In this document: positions 53,611 through 63,767 of the stretch, piece after piece
Position numbering within the stretch: the first letter of the stretch is position 1
Layout: every line of letters starts with the position of its first letter
Assembly: GCF_000276665.1 (NCBI RefSeq)
Contig: NW_004955415.1
Location: 32,942,012-33,006,011, forward strand
Direction of reading: 5' to 3'
Source: Chinchilla lanigera
Taxonomy: Eukaryota > Chordata > Mammalia > Rodentia > Chinchillidae
Length of the DNA stretch: 64,000 nucleotides
Translations under genes and position numbers: made by a program
Notes under the pieces: generated by a model
The model's input: the letters and a program-made list of their open reading frames with translations, nothing else
Database searches by the model: none
What the model was told of the DNA's origin: nothing

Positions 53611-53895
53611 TGATGGATAGAGGGTCATTCCCAGGGTTTTCTTTCTTTTTTTTTTACGCCTGGAATTCAGGCCAGCAGCCACGTGACAGCAGAAAGCCCC
53701 AGGCAGGCTTTCATGAGTGTTTACCAGGGGCGGGACCAAGCAAAGGAATTAAGTACAAAGATTGAATTTTTCCCTTTGCCTCAGGCTCCACTATGTCTCT
53801 GCGCGGCCCTCTTATTGAGCTTATCTTTATTTCAAATGCTGCAGTTTTATTCATCATGGATTTTTTGCATTAATTTTGAGTTTTCAAAAAGAGAG

Positions 53896-54010
53896 ACTTG
53901 TTGGGCGTGGTGCTACACTTGGGAGGCTGAGGCAGGAGGATTGCCACAAGTTTGAGGCCAGCCTGGGCTACATCGTGAGACCTTGTCTCAAAAAACAAAA
54001 CAAAAAAGAC
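53896..54010 (+). repeat. B1-like SINE, 5' part eroded
   Basis: 'gttgggcgtggtgctacact' to 'gaccttgtctcaaaaaacaa'. Confidence 0.9.
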
Positions 54011-54209
54011 CTTGAAATCATATTTATCTGTGTGTTGGTGCCCCTGAATGTTCACTTTGTCCACGTCACCCCAGTCCCAGCCCTGGGGTTCCCAGGGTAA
54101 GATCAGCAGAGTGGAAGAGGGACAGGCAGGGTCCAAGTCAGGGCATGCACAGCTCTGCTGCAGTGACTAGGGGATCCCGAATCTCAGGGGCTTCAGGTGT
54201 CGGAGGTTT

Positions 54210-54600
54210 TACTTCTCACTCAGCCTCCATGTTGCACATGGCTGGCTGATCTGGCAGAAGGAAAAGAAAATATAGCGTCATCTGAACCTGCTTGTAACAC
54301 TTCCATCCGGAAGACAAGGACAGACCTGCTCCTCTTTTATTGGCCAAAGTTAGTCACATGGCCGCACAAGTGGGTAGGGCACAAGAGACTTGGGTCAAAC
54401 CTCCCATTTCACTGGTCAAAGCAAGTCACATGGCTATGCCCTTAGCCCGGGCAGAAGAAACACCTGTGACTCCTGTGCCTATTTCATTGGTCAAAGCAAG
54501 TCACGTGCCACACAGGTGGGCGGGACAGTGCCTGCTTCCCTTGTACCTGGATGGAGGGGATGGAATGCTGGCGAAGGTCACGTGGCTGTAGCAGCACCCT
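54210..54600. repeat. Old repeat with three CCAAT/E-box units
   Basis: Units start at 54339, 54411 and 54486 (72 and 75 bp apart). Each has A(T/C)TGG(C/T)CAAAG followed within a few bases by GTCACATG or, in the third, GTCACGTG. Similar words occur at 44415-44483. Confidence 0.6.
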
Positions 54601-54802
54601 GAGGGAGGTGGGGAGGCCGCCTGATGTCAGCAGCTGGACAGGGAGGGATTCAGGGAGTAATTGGTATTGACTTCACACCACCTGACTGTGGAGAAGACAC
54701 AGGCACCTGAGAAGCGCCTCCAGCCTCAGTCGTACCCAACCTTCTGGCCTGGGATTTATGTTTAAATTGTGGTAAAATATACAAACAGAAAACTCACCAT
54801 CT

Positions 54803-54847
54803 GCAAGCGCAAGGTCGTGAGTTCGGTTCCCGGTACCAGAGAAAAAC

Positions 54848-54890
<43 letters not shown>

Positions 54891-54894
54891 AAAA
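54803..54894 (+). repeat. ID SINE, subfamily A, 5'-truncated, A40 tail, 16-bp target duplication
   Basis: Only the last third of the body is present (from 'gcaagcgcaaggtcgtgagt'). Perfect AGAAAACTCACCATCT at 54787-54802 and 54895-54910. The tail is 40 A at 54849-54888. Confidence 0.96.
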
Positions 54895-54929
54895 AGAAAA
54901 CTCACCATCTTTGTCGTGGTTGTTGTTGT

Positions 54930-55107
54930 TTTAGCAGTCTTGGGGACCGAACGCAGGAAGAGCGCTACCACTGAGTGACAGCCCAGCCCTTTTGAGTTTT
55001 TATTTCGAGACAAAGTCTTGCAAAGTTGCCCAGGCTGGACTCAAACTTGTGATCCTCCAGCTCAGCCTCCTAAGTTGCTGGGAGTGCGCTGTCACCCCGG
55101 CTTCTTC
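54930..55107 (-). repeat. B1-ID dimer SINE, antisense
   Basis: 'gcagtcttggggaccgaacg' to 'gtgcgctgtcaccccggct'. Confidence 0.87.
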
Positions 55108-55111
55108 ACTG

Positions 55112-55165
55112 TTTTTTTTTGTTTTTGTTTTTGTTTTTGTTTTTTTCTGTTTTTTGTTTTTAGTT
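55112..55165. repeat. (TTTTTG)n tract
   Basis: T-rich, G-spaced low-complexity run. Confidence 0.9.
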
Positions 55166-55619
55166 CTGACACAGAAACTCCGTCCCTGTGGAGCCCGCCA
55201 TCCCCAGCCTGGTGCCCACCGTTCTGCCCAGCGTGGCTGAGAGTGGCAGCAGCTGCCTGAGGCGCTGGTCTTTCTCTGCCGTGACTTATTCCACGGGACA
55301 TACTGTTTTCTAGGTTCATCCAGCTGTAGCATGTGTCAGAATTTCCTTCCTTTTTTCATTTTTATTTTTAATTGTGGTTTTAAAAAGTGACATAAAATGA
55401 ATCAACTTAACAACTTGGAACAGCACAGTTCAGGAGTGAGAAATTTTCACACTGCTGTGCTACTAACATCCGGAACGTTTTGAGCTTGCAAAACGAAACT
55501 CTGTCCCCATTACACACTCCTCGCAGGCCCCTTCCCTGCCCCTGGCTCCCACCCTCTACTTTCTGTTTCTATCAATTAGACTACTGTAGTTCAGAGACTT
55601 CATGTAAATGGAAATACTT

Positions 55620-55621
<2 letters not shown>

Positions 55622-55657
<36 letters not shown>
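55622..55657. repeat. (GT)n microsatellite
   Basis: About 18 GT units at the tail of an antisense dimer SINE. Confidence 0.95.
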
Positions 55658-55658
<1 letters not shown>

Positions 55659-55816
55659 TACTAGAGATTGAATCCAGGGCCTTCTCACCCCCCGCCCTTT
55701 TTATTTTTTATTTTGAGTCAGAGTCATGCTGAGTTGCTGAGGCTAGACTCAGACTTGGAATCCTCCTGCCTCAGCCTCTCAAGTAGGTTGCCATGACAGG
55801 TGTGGCCCTGGCTGGT
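55658..55816 (-). repeat. B1-ID dimer SINE, antisense (nested in L1)
   Basis: 'ggtactagagattgaatcca' to 'gacaggtgtggccctggct'. Confidence 0.88.
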
Positions 55817-56107
55817 GGCTGTCCTTTGCGATTTAGCAGAATGTCCTCAAGCTTCACCCATCTTGCGGCATACGTCAGAATTTCCTTCCCTTTCAAGGCT
55901 GAATAAGAAGCCATTGTGTGGATGGGCCTGCTGTGTTTATCCATGCATCCACTGAGGACGCTTGGGCCGCTTCCAGCTTTGGCCTGTTGCAGAGAACAGG
56001 GACATGGGTGAACAGAGGTTTCTTTGAGACTCAGTTCACAGTTCTTTGGGGCCTATACCCAGAAGTAGGCTGTCTGGAGCCCATGGTAATTCTGTTTAAT
56101 GTTTTAG

Positions 56108-56202
56108 GACCTATGTGCCTTTACTCCAGAGGCTGAGGCAAGAGGAGGGCAAGTTCAAGGCCAACCTGGACGACATATCAAGGCCCTATCAAAAAAAAAA
56201 AG
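56108..56202 (+). repeat. B1-like SINE, 5'-truncated (nested in L1)
   Basis: 'gcctttactccagaggctga' to 'ggccctatcaaaaaaaaaaa'. Confidence 0.85.
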
Positions 56203-56349
56203 ACAGAATGTCTTAGGAACCTCTGTACTATTTCCCACAGTGACAGTGTCTTTTCCCTTCCTACTGCCAGCGATGTGTTCCAGGTCCTCCACCCCCCATA
56301 CGTGTTGCTTCTGAGTTGCTGATAGTAGCCATCCTAACTGACCGTATCT

Positions 56350-56930
56350 CCACGGGGTTTGGACTGGCCTCCCTTGTGACGAGATGGCCAGTGCCTCTTC
56401 CTGTGCCCACGGCCATGTGTTGGCCCTGGGAATCTAATGACTGCGTTGGGGGATGAGTGGCTGCCACACTTCCGGCCAGTGGCAGGCTCCGCTGGCCTCC
56501 TGGGCCCTGGGCAGCCCCAGGACTGACACCTCAGCAGGGCAGAACTGGGGGCGAGAAGTTGTCGCATATCCATGAGAGCACCGCTGCTGAAACTTGCCTC
56601 CGCAGCCCACAGCCATGCCCACAGAAAGCCCAGCGACACCCTCACCACTCAGCACCGCTCGGTGACCCGCAACGCCTTTAAAACATCCCTTCTCTGACAC
56701 TCAGAAAAAGTAATGCTCCTGCCTATGCCAACTCCAGGTGCCACCCAGGGGAGGACACTCTGGACCAAGGTGACATGGCTGGCTGTGTGCATCTGATCTG
56801 CTCTCAAGAGTGTCACTTGCTGCCCACCCCACTGCCACCATCGGGCAGCTCCAGGAAACATGGGTTTTCCCTGTACTCAACCGGCTTTTCCATTTTCCTT
56901 AGTGTTTTTGGTTGTTGTTGTTTCTTCTCT
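56350..56930. other. Unique DNA, no gene recognised
   Basis: Overlapping frames on both strands (up to 104 codons) without known domains. Confidence 0.35.
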
Positions 56931-57088
56931 TTTTTTTTTGAGACAAGGTGTTACTATGCAGCATAGGCTGGCCATGAACTTGTGGAGATTCTCCTGCATC
57001 AGCCTCTTTAAAAAAAAAATTAAAATGTGATGGAGGCTGGGTACAGCTCCCTGGGGAGCCGCGGGTTCCATCCCCAGGACCCCAGTAA
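56931..57088. repeat. Antisense B1 part and sense ID part
   Basis: 56931-57008 ('gagacaaggtgttactatgc') and 57032-57086 ('ggaggctgggtacagctccc'). Confidence 0.72.
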
Positions 57089-57594
57089 AGGAAAAGGAAA
57101 TGGAAATGGGAGGGGATACCTGGGTGGTTGAATGCTGTGCGGGAGAGTTGTACCACTTGCTGTTCAGTCATTATTGAGCACCAGCTGTGTACCTGACACG
57201 GCTGAAGCCTAAGGGTCATGGCCAAAACTGCAGGCGGTGCAGAGAGGCAAACAGAGCCCTGCACACAGGTGAGAAAGATCAGGGCTTTGGGACGAGGAGA
57301 AGTGGAGCGGATTAATGGCTGTAGAGAGGTGCTATCTTTTAAAGAAGGGTGAGCTGGTGTGTGGGCCAAGCATAGCAAGACCTTTCCTCAACCCTGCCTC
57401 GCAAAAGAAATCAGAACAGGTGCACGGCTGCAGGGATGGGTGAGTAACCATGGCTGGAAGGAGCTGGCTGGCGGGTAACCAGTCACTGGGCAGTGGATGT
57501 GCACAAGTGAAGTGAAAAGCAGAGAGATACGAATATACACGGCTGACTGGTGAGCAGGTCCCTGGCTGGATGGGGAGAAAGGAGGAAGAGAAGG

Positions 57595-57862
57595 TGGGCG
57601 TGGTGGCACACACGCCTGGGATCCCAGCACTCAGGAGGCTAAGGCGGGAATATTTTTGTTTGTGTTTTGGTTTGGTTTGGTTTTTGAAACAGGGTCTGCC
57701 TACTCACTGTGTAACCCAGGCTGGCCTCCAACCCATGGTGATCCTCCTGCCTCAGCCTCCCATGTGCTGGCATTAAAAGTATGCCCCACCACACTCAGCA
57801 AGGGAGGAGTACTTCTGGGAGTTCAGAGGCTACACAGCAAGACCTTGTTTAAAAAAGAGAGA
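57595..57862 (+). repeat. B1 SINE split by an antisense B1
   Basis: Left 57595-57655, right 57800-57862 ('cagaggctacacagcaagac'). Confidence 0.85.
57660..57799 (-). repeat. B1 SINE, antisense (nested)
   Basis: (TTTGG)n start, 'gaaacagggtctgcctactc' to 'atgccccaccacactcagc'. Confidence 0.9.
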
Positions 57863-57929
57863 GAGAAAGACAGTGGCCATGTCGGGTCCTGGGGCAGAGC
57901 AGGGGTCCCAGGGCAACTGTGCTGGCCCA

Positions 57930-58140
57930 GGTGAATGGCAGCAAGGCCTGGGGTGTCCTGCCCAGAACATACGCCCCATCCATGTGACCTTGAGCAAGCC
58001 ATCCAGCCTCCAGCCTCAGCGTCCCCTCTGTGCAGAGACCCATGGGCAGCAGCTCGCAGCAGAGACCTGGCCCAGGGCAGGAGGGGCAGCGCTGGCATGG
58101 GTGGCTCAGGGGACAGGTGAGAGGTCACACAGGGCTGCTG
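57930..58140. repeat. MIR-like SINE remnant
   Basis: 'catgtgaccttgagcaagcc' then 'agcctcagcgtcccctctgt', the conserved MIR centre. Confidence 0.6.
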
Positions 58141-58289
58141 CTTGGTGCCATGCACCCCCTGCACCTCCTTCCCCCCTCTCTGTACCTCCATGTCCTCTGT
58201 GACAGCACGCCCTGTGGCTGGGCTTCCCCGTGTGGGTGTGAACCCCTGAGCAGGCCCGTTGTCCCTGCCCACTCCCTGCACCCCCACTG

Positions 58290-58750
58290 CCAGTCACGGG
58301 CTTTCCCACAGCCGGCCTGCTCACCCCAGGACCTCGGCACGGCCATTCCCTCTGCTGGAACAGCCTCCCCCAGAAACTCTAGGGCTCCTCTCTCCCTCCC
58401 CGCCTTCCCTCAGTCTCTCCTCTTCAGCCAGCCCTTCCCCCATACACTGTTTAGTTCCCAACCCCCAGGACCTCCTCTGCTTGGTTAACCTTCCCCGACT
58501 TCCAATTCGGAATGCTCTCCACAGTGTACTTTTGTTTTTGAGACAAGATCTCACTATGTAGTCCAGGCTGGTCTTGAAGTCACTGTGTAGCCCAGGACTT
58601 CAAACTTCGTGGCAATCCTCCTGCCTCAGCCTCCCAGTGCTAGGACCACAGGTGCCACCAAGCCGGGTTTTGTAGTATGTTTATTTATCACATTCATAGT
58701 CTTCTCTTCTGCCAGACACCAGGCCCACAGGGCAGAGCTTTGGGTCTCAC
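58290..58750 (+). mobile_element. L2 LINE 3' remnant split by a B1
   Basis: 'attccctctgctggaacagc', 'ctccccgccttccctcagtc' and 'aaccttccccgacttccaat', then after the B1 'tatttatcacattcatagtc'. This order is that of the L2 3' end. Confidence 0.6.
58533..58672 (-). repeat. B1 SINE, antisense with internal duplication
   Basis: 'gtttttgagacaagatctca' to 'aggtgccaccaagccgggtt'. Confidence 0.93.
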
Positions 58751-59127
58751 ATGTTCAAATCTGCAACACATAGTCATGACCCAGCACGCAGGTTTGTTGA
58801 GTGCATGCACAACTGTCAAACCTGGAAAAGGAGAAAAGTGCTCTCCTTGTCTCAGAGCTATGGAAAGAGTAACTGAGGGCCCATCTGTGTGCCACAGAGG
58901 TTGTCTGAGGTCGGGCGCCCAGAGGGGGGCTGGGGAGACACAGTGCTGATCTGATCAGCTTTTTTTTTTAAAGTTAGGATTCAGGTAACACGAAATAAGC
59001 ATTTTTCTTATTTCATGCTTGTTTAAAGCTACAAGCTACACCTCCAGCGCTTCCTTCCTTCCCCCTGCTCCTTCCTTCTTTCCTTCCTATTCTTCACCCT
59101 CCCTCCTTTCTTCCTCTCCTCTGTCTC

Positions 59128-59240
59128 TTTCTTCAAACAGAGTCTCACTTAATTACCCAGGATGTCCTCAAACTTGTGGCCCTCCTGCCTCAGCCACCTG
59201 AGCAGCTGGAGTTACAGGTCTGCACCACATCCGGAAGTGT
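59128..59240 (-). repeat. B1-like SINE, antisense
   Basis: Preceded by a CCTT/TTCC tract (59046-59127). 'aaacagagtctcacttaatt' to 'tctgcaccacatccgg'. Confidence 0.85.
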
Positions 59241-59244
59241 GAGC

Positions 59245-59660
59245 CATGCTAAAGTGCACGATCCCCAGCATCCGGCGTGGTTACTGCACTGTACACCCGT
59301 CCCTTCCATCTGGTGCCAGAGCACTGCCGGCCCCAGAGGAAACCTGTGCCCGGGAGCCGCTCTCCCCTACCCTCCTGGCCCTGGCAGCTGCCGGTCTGCT
59401 GTTGTGGCTTTGAGGCCCAGGCAGCGCAGTGTGTGACTCAGGCCAGCGACCTTTCGTGTGTCTGCTGCGCCTTGGGCAGTTTCCGAGGTTCGCCCACGCT
59501 GCACTGCAGCTGTGCCTCTGCCCTTTCAGGGCTGAATAGTATTCCATTGTGTGTGCGTGTCGGGTTCTGCTCCTCCATTCATCCGCTGATAGACACTTGG
59601 GTCGTTTCCACCCCGGGCTTTGTGAATTGTGCTGCTGTGACGGTGGTGTCAAGAATCTCA
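59245..59660 (+). mobile_element. L1 3' end remnant
   Basis: 'gggctgaatagtattccatt' and 'ctgatagacacttgggtcgt' are the L1 3' wording seen also at 55890-55990. Confidence 0.62.
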
Positions 59661-59729
59661 GGCCTGGCTTCCTTTTTCTTTTACTTTTCTTTTTACTTCT
59701 TTTTTAAAGTATTATTATTTATTTATCTT

Positions 59730-60003
59730 TGCAGTGCTGGTGGTTGAACCTAGGGCCTTTGAACTGAGCCACATCCTCAGTTCTTTTATTTTTATTTTGA
59801 GACAAATTCTCTCTAAATTCCCAAGTTGCCCGAGCTGGGACTCAGACCTGCAATCCTCTTGTCTCTGCCTCCCAAGTGCTGTGATTACAGGCACACGCCA
59901 CTGCACACAGCCGGTCTCTATCTCCCTCCCCTCCTTCCTTCTGTCCATGTTGCAGTTTGTCATGTCAAACACTTGCTCTGCCACTGAGCTGCACCCCTAG
60001 GCC
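59730..60003 (-). repeat. B1-ID dimer SINE and extra ID remnant, antisense
   Basis: 'gcagtgctggtggttgaacc' to 'cgccactgcacacagcc' (59910), then ID scrap 'actgagctgcacccctaggc'. Confidence 0.85.
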
Positions 60004-60059
60004 CTCCACAGAATGCATCACAGAGACCCAATCACCCCGTCACTCCCTCAGCGCCCCCA

Positions 60060-60260
60060 CGCTGCCCCACAATCTTGGCGGCCCATGGACTGAGAGTTTG
60101 GAGGGAGAAGCTGGAGACGCGGGGCCTGCAGATGCTTATATTCGGTCTATTTATAGCCCCGCCCTACGTCACAGCCCCAGCTGGGGCCACCAGTGAGGTT
60201 GGCCCCTGGAGAAGGGGAAGTATGTTGCTAGGTGCTGCAGTTTGTTTGGGGTTCCGGGGT
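60060..60260. promoter_or_regulatory. Candidate regulatory element: MEF2, GC box, CRE, E-box
   Basis: Non-repeat DNA with CTATTTATAG (60147-60156, perfect MEF2 consensus YTAWWWWTAR), CCCCGCCC (60157-60164), TACGTCAC (60165-60172, CRE/ATF half site CGTCA) and CAGCTG (60178-60183), all within 37 bp. CTATTTATAG could alternatively act as a weak TATA box. Confidence 0.5.
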
Positions 60261-60481
60261 GCCCCAGCAGCTTCCTGAAGGGCTTCATTTCCTAGAAGCT
60301 GAGAACATCACAGTCACAGCTCTGCCCCTTCCATCATTGCCACCCATAGGGGAAAAAGACACAGAGCCAGGTGTCGGACTCAGCACCCAGGCGAGCCCTC
60401 CGGCGCCCTGAGAACTGGGCCAGTTTGTCTCTCTGCGGTTTGAGGCCTTGCCACCCATCCCCCACCAACATTTAAAAAAAA

Positions 60482-60778
60482 AATGTTTTGAGGCAGCCTT
60501 ACCATGTAGCCCAGGCTGGCCAGGCATGGTGGCGCACTCCTGTAATCCCAGCACTTGGGAGGCTGAGGCAGGAGGATCGTTGTGAGTTCAAGGCCAGCGT
60601 AGGCTACAAAGTGAGTTAAAGATCAGCCTGAACTGATGGCAAGACCTTGTCTCAAAAAGACAAAAACAACAACCAAAAAAAACATGTAACCCAGGCTGGC
60701 CTCCAACTTGAGATCCTCCAGCCTCAGCCTCCCACAGCTGGGATTACAGGGGTGCACCACAGTGTCTAGCTTTGCTGC
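60482..60778 (-). repeat. Antisense B1-like SINE split by a sense B1
   Basis: Left 60482-60520, right 60683-60770 ('gatcctccagcctcagcctc'). Confidence 0.9.
60521..60682 (+). repeat. B1 SINE with 18-bp target duplication (nested)
   Basis: 'caggcatggtggcgcactcc' to 'gaccttgtctcaaaaagaca'. Flanks CATGTAGCCCAGGCTGGC (60503-60520) and the same with one change (60683-60700). Confidence 0.94.
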
Positions 60779-60835
60779 TTTTGCTTCTCCTCTCTTGATG
60801 TGAGGGCTCCTTCACCTCATCTCTGTACCCCTATT

Positions 60836-60963
60836 CTTTTTTTGTTGTAGTTTTTAAGACAGGGTCTCACTGTGTAGTCCAGGCTGGCCTGCAACTCACG
60901 GCAATCCTCCCGCCTCAGCCTCCTGAGTGCTGGGATGGCAGCTGTGGGCCACCACACCCAGCG
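60836..60963 (-). repeat. B1-like SINE, antisense
   Basis: 'ttaagacagggtctcactgt' to 'tgtgggccaccacacccagc'. Confidence 0.93.
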
Positions 60964-61735
60964 CTCTGCACCCTCATTCTGCAGTGAAGACCCCTGTGAT
61001 ACAGCCCCAGGAGACGCAGGGGCCGGAGCATCTTGGAGGAGCCCCAGCCAAGCACATGTGGGGCCCTCTGCACCGCAGGCCCGGCCTCCCGGTAGCTCCT
61101 CCACTGTTTCACCACTTGCTCCGCCAGCACCGCCAGGCGACTACAGCTGGCTCCGGGCTCCCGGGCTGAGTGGGAGCTGCTGGGGCCAGGTGGCTCTGTG
61201 ACCCGGGGGAAATCAGCCCGGGGAAGCCAAGGGTGCAGCCCGCAGAGGGAAGCCCAGGTCCACTGCGGCCCGCCTGGGTGAGGACTGCCGGTCCCTGCCT
61301 TGCGCGCTGGCCAGTTTCCTGGCGGCAACAGCTGTCTACACTGACAATAGCGAGGCCGCCCGGCCGGAGCCGGAGCTGGCTGGGGGCTCATCCGCACGGG
61401 GCTGCCCACCCCTTCCTCTGCCATTGTCTCCAGCCGGGCATCCTGTTATGTCCCCTCCGTCGGCCTGAGATCCCGTATGACCCCAGGCTGTGCGCGCGCT
61501 GGGCACGGGTGGTGGCACAGGACCCTGGCTTCCCTGGGGTCCCCGCAGCAGAGGGCAGCAAGGGCAGGAAAGCACCAGCTCTGACCGGAGCCCAGAGAAG
61601 CCCCATCACCCACCCAAGAGCCACCCAGGGCGTGTGATGCAGGAGTGCTCCTGTGACAGGGACCGCGGTCCTGGGCCTGCACATGCCCCATGCGTAACTA
61701 AAGCCAGACAGAGATTAGCATCTCTGCCTCCTACT
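60964..61735. other. GC-rich unique DNA with possible regulatory patch
   Basis: 61310-61440 holds CAGCTGTC, GACAATAG and GCCATTGTC (E-box and SOX-type words) amid CpG-rich DNA. Frames of up to 169 codons in both strands show no known protein. Confidence 0.35.
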
Positions 61736-61842
61736 TTTGTTTGGAATAAGGGTCTCACTATGCAGTTCAGGCTGACCTTAAAAGCACTAGATAGCCCAGG
61801 CTTGCCTCAAACTCATGGTGATCCTCCTGTCTCAGCCTCTTA
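61735..61842 (-). repeat. B1 SINE, antisense, truncated
   Basis: 'gtctcactatgcagttcagg' to 'ctcctgtctcagcctct'. Abuts the next dimer. Confidence 0.88.
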
Positions 61843-61849
61843 TTTATTT

Positions 61850-62045
61850 TTGTAGTACTGGGGATTGAACTCAGGACCCTCACACTGAGCTCCATCCCCC
61901 AGAGAGCTCTTTTTAAAAAAATTTTTATTTGGAGACAGGGTCTCACTAAATCACCAAGTTGCCCAGATGGGGCTAGAACGTTCGATTCTCCTGCCTCAGC
62001 CTCCCAGAGTGCTGGAATCGCAGATGTGCCCCATCATGCCCAGCT
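61850..62045 (-). repeat. B1-ID dimer SINE, antisense
   Basis: 'gtagtactggggattgaact', linker, 'ggagacagggtctcactaaa' to 'gccccatcatgcccagct'. A well-preserved example of the dimer. Confidence 0.92.
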
Positions 62046-62217
62046 TCTCCCTTTAATTTTGGGTCTCTTGCCTTTATTACCTTGAACTTAGGTCAGACCC
62101 TGCCCAGTGCTGCACACGTGTTAATCACTAAGGGAATGTCTGTCTAAAACCAGCAATACGAAGTTTGGAGACCTAAATTCCCCCAGCCCGAGTCACCCGC
62201 TTCAAAACCAAGATGAA

Positions 62218-62378
62218 AAGCCAGGCGTGGTGGCACACGCCTGTAATCCCAGCACTTGGGAGGCTGAGGCAGGAGGACTGTTGCCAAGTTTGAAGCCAGC
62301 CTGGGCTACAAAGTGAGCTCAAGGCCGGCCTAAACTGGATAACAAGACCCTGTCTCAAAAAGACCAAAAAAAACACAC
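62218..62378 (+). repeat. B1 SINE with internal duplication
   Basis: 'agccaggcgtggtggcacac' to 'accctgtctcaaaaagacca'. Confidence 0.94.
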
Positions 62379-62640
62379 CGAGATGAGAGGAACTGAGTCT
62401 ATGTTCGGATCCTCACAGACATCTGATTGCCAACTCTGTAACACGCTGTCCCCGGCCCACATTAGGCGTCTGCAGCCACTGCCCTAAACATGCGGTCATG
62501 TCTCCATCCAGAATGTCTGGGAACAGATCACCCGCATGAGGTCATCATGGTGAAGCCGTGTCCCTCAGGCAGGAGTGACCATCCCTGGAAGCCAACCACC
62601 TCCCTCACAGAACCAGTCCGAGATAGTGATCAAGACTGCA
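62379..62640. other. No feature recognised
   Basis: Non-SINE DNA without an open frame of interest. Confidence 0.35.
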
Positions 62641-62643
62641 GCT

Positions 62644-62812
62644 GGAGCTGGGCGTGGTGACACACACCTGTGAGCTCAGCATTTAGGAGGCTGAGACAGG
62701 AGGATCACCGTGAGGTTGAGGTCAGCCTGGGCTACATAATGAATTCAAGACCAGCCTGCACTACATACTGAGACCCTGTCTAGAAAAAAAAATTTTTTTT
62801 TTAAATTTACAA
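62644..62812 (+). repeat. B1 SINE with internal duplication
   Basis: 'gagctgggcgtggtgacaca' to 'gagaccctgtctagaaaaaa'. Confidence 0.94.
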
Positions 62813-63375
62813 AGCAGAAAGATTGGGTGGCCAGGGTGACATCTTACATTTTGCATGAGCGGTGGATCAAGGGGTGTCTGAGCATAAACCCAAAAGAGGA
62901 GAGAGAGGAAACTGCCAGCTCCTGGACAGTAAGAGGTATTCATGCAGAGATAACCACCCGGGCAACGCAGGGAACGCAGGAGCTGGAAGGTACGGGGGAG
63001 AGAGGAGAAACAAGGCCGGGGCAGTGGCGGGCAGGGTGTGCAGGGCTGAGGGGAAGACATGCAGTTTCGCTGTGAATGAACTGGGAGCCATGGAGGATTC
63101 TTGAGCGGGGGCCCAACGCGCCCTGAATCGGGGTGCACAGGGACAGATGGAGCCGGGAGTCAGAGCAACGGGTCAGGACAGTATGGCGTGAGGCTGGGGG
63201 GGACACTGGCACAGAAGCGGGGACTCCGGGTCTCTTTGGTTGCTAACAGCCGGACGGTGGGTGTAGGGATGAAGCCAAGACTGTCCCATCCCCAGAATGA
63301 TGCTCCATGCATGCACCATGTGACCTGCCCATCCGGGGGAGGGGTGCCCAGCTGTCAGCAGAAAGAGACCAAAGT
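62813..63375. other. Old repeat remnants and unique DNA
   Basis: 63085-63110 ('ggagccatggaggattcttg') parallels 48186-48206. Otherwise no gene or RNA signal. Confidence 0.35.
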
Positions 63376-63625
63376 CAGCTCAGCAAGGTGGCGCACACCT
63401 GTAATCCCAGCTACTGAGGAGGCTGAGGCATGAGGATCACAAGTTCCTGGCCAGCCCGGGCACTTCAGCATGAATATCTTGCAAAATTTAGAGAGGGGCT
63501 TGGTGTGTAGCTCAGTGGTACAGCGCTTGCCTAGCATGACCAAGGCTTGGGGATCCATGGATGCACAGCAAGAAAGGAAGGGAGAGGAGGGAGGGAAGGA
63601 GGAAATGGAGGAGGGAGGGAAGATT
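63376..63625 (+). repeat. B1-ID dimer SINE with purine-rich tail
   Basis: 'cagctcagcaaggtggcgca', 'gggcttggtgtgtagctcag' to 'gcttggggatccatggatgc', then GGGAGG-rich tail 63574-63625. Confidence 0.88.
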
Positions 63626-63767
63626 GGCAGTCAGATCCACACCGGGCGCATGATCGCTGAGTCTTTCCATCCAGATCTCTGGCTGAAGTTGACGGTTCCT
63701 CCTGGCACTGAGCCCGATTCCAAAGAGGAGTCCTGCAAGCACCCTGCTGCTCCTTCTGGTGTTAAAG

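Larger units (their letters stand above)
54755..55357 (+). mobile_element. L1 3' end, copy 1, interrupted
   Basis: Starts 'aattgtggtaaaatatacaa'. After an ID and a dimer it resumes at about 55170 and runs to 'gcatgtgtcagaatttcctt'. Confidence 0.6.
55360..56345 (+). mobile_element. L1 3' end, copy 2, interrupted
   Basis: Restarts with 'tttttaattgtggttttaaa', then 'cttgcaaaacgaaactctgt', 'atgtcctcaagcttcaccca', 'tatacccagaagtaggctgt' and 'ctatttcccacagtgacagt'. Confidence 0.65.

Noticed and set aside
32060..61680. A new multi-gene biological system
   Set aside because: No cluster of intact genes exists in the window. Everything interpretable is repeat DNA, one pseudogene and candidate noncoding elements.
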